A stretch of DNA of 34,413 bases, from contig CBCTZG010000028.1 of NCBI GenBank assembly GCA_965151315.1, positions 1 to 34,413 on the forward strand, in the 5' to 3' direction. A program made the translations under genes and the position numbers. Origin of the DNA: Avimonoglobus sp965151315. Its GTDB lineage: Bacteria > Bacillota > Clostridia > UBA1381. Under the pieces are notes generated by a model. It saw only the letters and a list, made by a program, of their open reading frames with translations. It had not been told where the DNA came from and searched no databases. Of the stretch, positions 32,929 through 34,413 are shown piece after piece (position 1 is the stretch's first letter; each line of letters starts with the position of its first letter).

Positions 32929-34413
32929 ATGAAGCTATATGAAACATCTGTAAAACGGCCCGTGGCCGTAACCATGGCGGTGCTGATCTTCTTTGTCATG
33001 GGCACGTTTTCCATGACCCGGCTGTCCATGGACATGATGCCGGATATGTCTTTGCAAATGCTGGGGATCATTACCCAGTATTCCGGTGTGGCGCCGGTGG
33101 AAATCGAAAATTTGGTGACGATCCCCATCGAAAACGCGGTGAGCGCGGTCAGCGGCGCAAAAAACACCAGTTCCATGTCCAGCGAGGGCAGTTCCGTCGT
33201 CATGGTGGAGTTTAACAACAGCACCGATATTGACCAGGCTTCCCTGGATGTCAAGGACCGGATCAATCTGATCAAGAGTATGCTTCCCGAGGGCTGCGAC
33301 GATCCCATGACTGTTAAATTCGACCCCAGCATGATGCCGGTGGCCATGCTCAGCTTTTCGCTGGAGGGCTCTGACCTTACTGCGGCGAAGGAATATGTGG
33401 AGAATAATGTGACCAAACGGCTGGAGGCCATCGACGGTGTGGCCAGCGTCAGCGTAGACGGCGGCAGCGACCGGGAGATCCATGTGGATGTGGATACAAA
33501 TAAGCTGTTTGGCTACAATATTAGCTTAGAGCAGTTAGTCAGCGCGATTGCCTCCGAGAACACAAACCTGCCCGGCGGTACTGTGACGGCCTCCGGCCGG
33601 GAATCCTCCGTCCGGAGCATCGGTAAATTTGACGACTTAAAGGATTTGGAAGAAGTTCCCATCCGTACCCAGACCGGCGAGTTGATCTATCTGCGGGACG
33701 TGGCCGCGGTAAACGATACATACAGCGATCTTTCCAGCTATGCCCGGCTGGACGGCAGCGATTCTTTGTCCATCAGCATTCAGAAGCAGTCCGGCTCCAA
33801 TACGGTGGATGTAGTCAATGCGGTTGTCAAGACACTGGAGCAGCTGAAATCGGCAAACCCTAATATTCAATATAAAATGACATTTGAGCAGGCCAGCTAT
33901 ATCCAAAACGCCATCAGCTCCGTGGCGGAAAGCGCGGTACTGGGCGCGATTTTTGCGGTTCTCGTCCTGTTCCTGTTCTTAGGGAGCATGCGCTCCTCCC
34001 TGATCATTGGCATCACCATGCCGGTATCCGTGTTTACCACCTTTATCGGGATGTATTTTGCCGGCATGACCCTGAATGTAGTTTCCCTGGGCGGCCTGGC
34101 GCTGGGCGTCGGTATGCTTGTGGACAACGCCGTCGTTGTTTTGGAAAACATCTACCGGCGTAGAAAATCATTTGGCGAAAAGGCTAGTGTCGCCGCTATC
34201 GTGGGTTCTAAAGAGGTCGTGGGCGCTGTTGTGGCGTCTGTTTTGACTACCTGTATCGTATATGTACCGATTCTGTTTATTGACGGAATCATGGTCATTA
34301 TGTTTCGGCAGCTGGCATTTTCCATCATTTTCTCCCAGGTCGCTTCTCTAATCACCACCTCGTATAATATATTTGTGATTATTTTTAAAGAAAATCACAT
34401 AAAAAACTTGTTA
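32929..34413 (+). CDS. RND efflux transporter, 5' part (cut by window end)
   Basis: The first 495 codons of an AcrB/MexB-type inner-membrane pump (full length about 1030). Seen: TM1 start YETSVKRPVAVTMAVLIFF, the porter domain beginning YSGVAPVEIENLVTIPIENAVS, LPGGTVTASG, and the TM2-TM4 region with GGLALGVGMLVDNAVVVLENI containing the proton-relay Asp. Proton-driven export of drugs or lipids is the family role. From about codon 477 the protein stops resembling RND pumps (no TLTLVPL-like continuation) and the DNA becomes AT-rich while staying open, so the true sequence is probably broken there. AAAGG precedes the ATG. Confidence 0.92.
   Translation, partial: MKLYETSVKRPVAVTMAVLIFFVMGTFSMTRLSMDMMPDMSLQMLGIITQYSGVAPVEIENLVTIPIENAVSAVSGAKNTSSMSSEGSSVVMVEFNNSTDIDQASLDVKDRINLIKSMLPEGCDDPMTVKFDPSMMPVAMLSFSLEGSDLTAAKEYVENNVTKRLEAIDGVASVSVDGGSDREIHVDVDTNKLFGYNISLEQLVSAIASENTNLPGGTVTASGRESSVRSIGKFDDLKDLEEVPIRTQTGELIYLRDVAAVNDTYSDLSSYARLDGSDSLSISIQKQSGSNTVDVVNAVVKTLEQLKSANPNIQYKMTFEQASYIQNAISSVAESAVLGAIFAVLVLFLFLGSMRSSLIIGITMPVSVFTTFIGMYFAGMTLNVVSLGGLALGVGMLVDNAVVVLENIYRRRKSFGEKASVAAIVGSKEVVGAVVASVLTTCIVYVPILFIDGIMVIMFRQLAFSIIFSQVASLITTSYNIFVIIFKENHIKNLL
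34357..34413. other. AT-rich tail breaking the RND gene
   Basis: The last ~57 bp differ sharply in composition from the GC-rich RND gene and contain a TGTGATT / AATCACA inverted repeat (34374-34380 with 34393-34399). This looks like the first bases of an inserted element or a chimeric contig end. Confidence 0.45.

Overview
The window reads as a contig from an anaerobic, probably gut-associated, spore-lineage Firmicute (Clostridia-like). The evidence is the acetate operon pta-ackA, an SRP RNA-dnaX-ybaB-recR block, ruvX next to a DUF1292 gene, a very large BadF/HgdC-type activase, and a fragment of the sporulation regulator gene spoVT. Promoters are strong Gram-positive sigma-A type, nearly all with 17-bp spacers. 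No tRNA, rRNA or CRISPR array was seen.

There are two regions. Region A (1 to about 12,220) is visibly AT-richer. It holds a leftward five-gene operon for intracellular glycan breakdown: GH42 beta-galactosidase, SGNH esterase, circularly permuted GH3, metallophosphoesterase and a GH63/MGH1-like glycosidase. A divergent AraC regulator follows, then a 1.5-kb gene-free stretch rich in inverted repeats, a 69-aa small protein, and a large serine recombinase gene with its own sigma-A promoter. Region B (about 12,220 to 34,350) is GC-richer chromosomal housekeeping DNA: ackA-pta, ruvX, DUF1292, a 6S-like RNA, galE, a PHP phosphoesterase, a putP-alkD-sialidase-like operon, SRP RNA-dnaX-ybaB-recR, the 1432-aa activase, and a marR-tolC-MFP-RND efflux operon cut by the right end.

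The key observation is the A/B junction. The recombinase reading frame does not stop at the end of the recombinase. It continues in frame into residues corresponding to about codon 31 to the end of SpoVT, followed by a terminator. The first 30 codons of spoVT, half of its AbrB-type DNA-binding domain, are not in the window. The simplest reading is that a serine-recombinase integrative element, which may carry the glycan operon as cargo, is integrated inside spoVT, and that the recombinase gene lies across its right attachment junction. This resembles skin/sigK-type interruption of sporulation genes, but in spoVT and with a translational fusion. The left end of the element lies beyond the contig start, which begins with a likely artefactual poly-C run.

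In the glycan operon none of the enzymes has an evident signal peptide, so imported oligosaccharides are probably degraded in the cytoplasm under AraC control, feeding galactose/glucose to galE and glycolysis and acetate to pta-ackA. At the right end the RND gene loses family similarity and becomes AT-rich in its last ~55 bp, suggesting another insertion or an assembly break.
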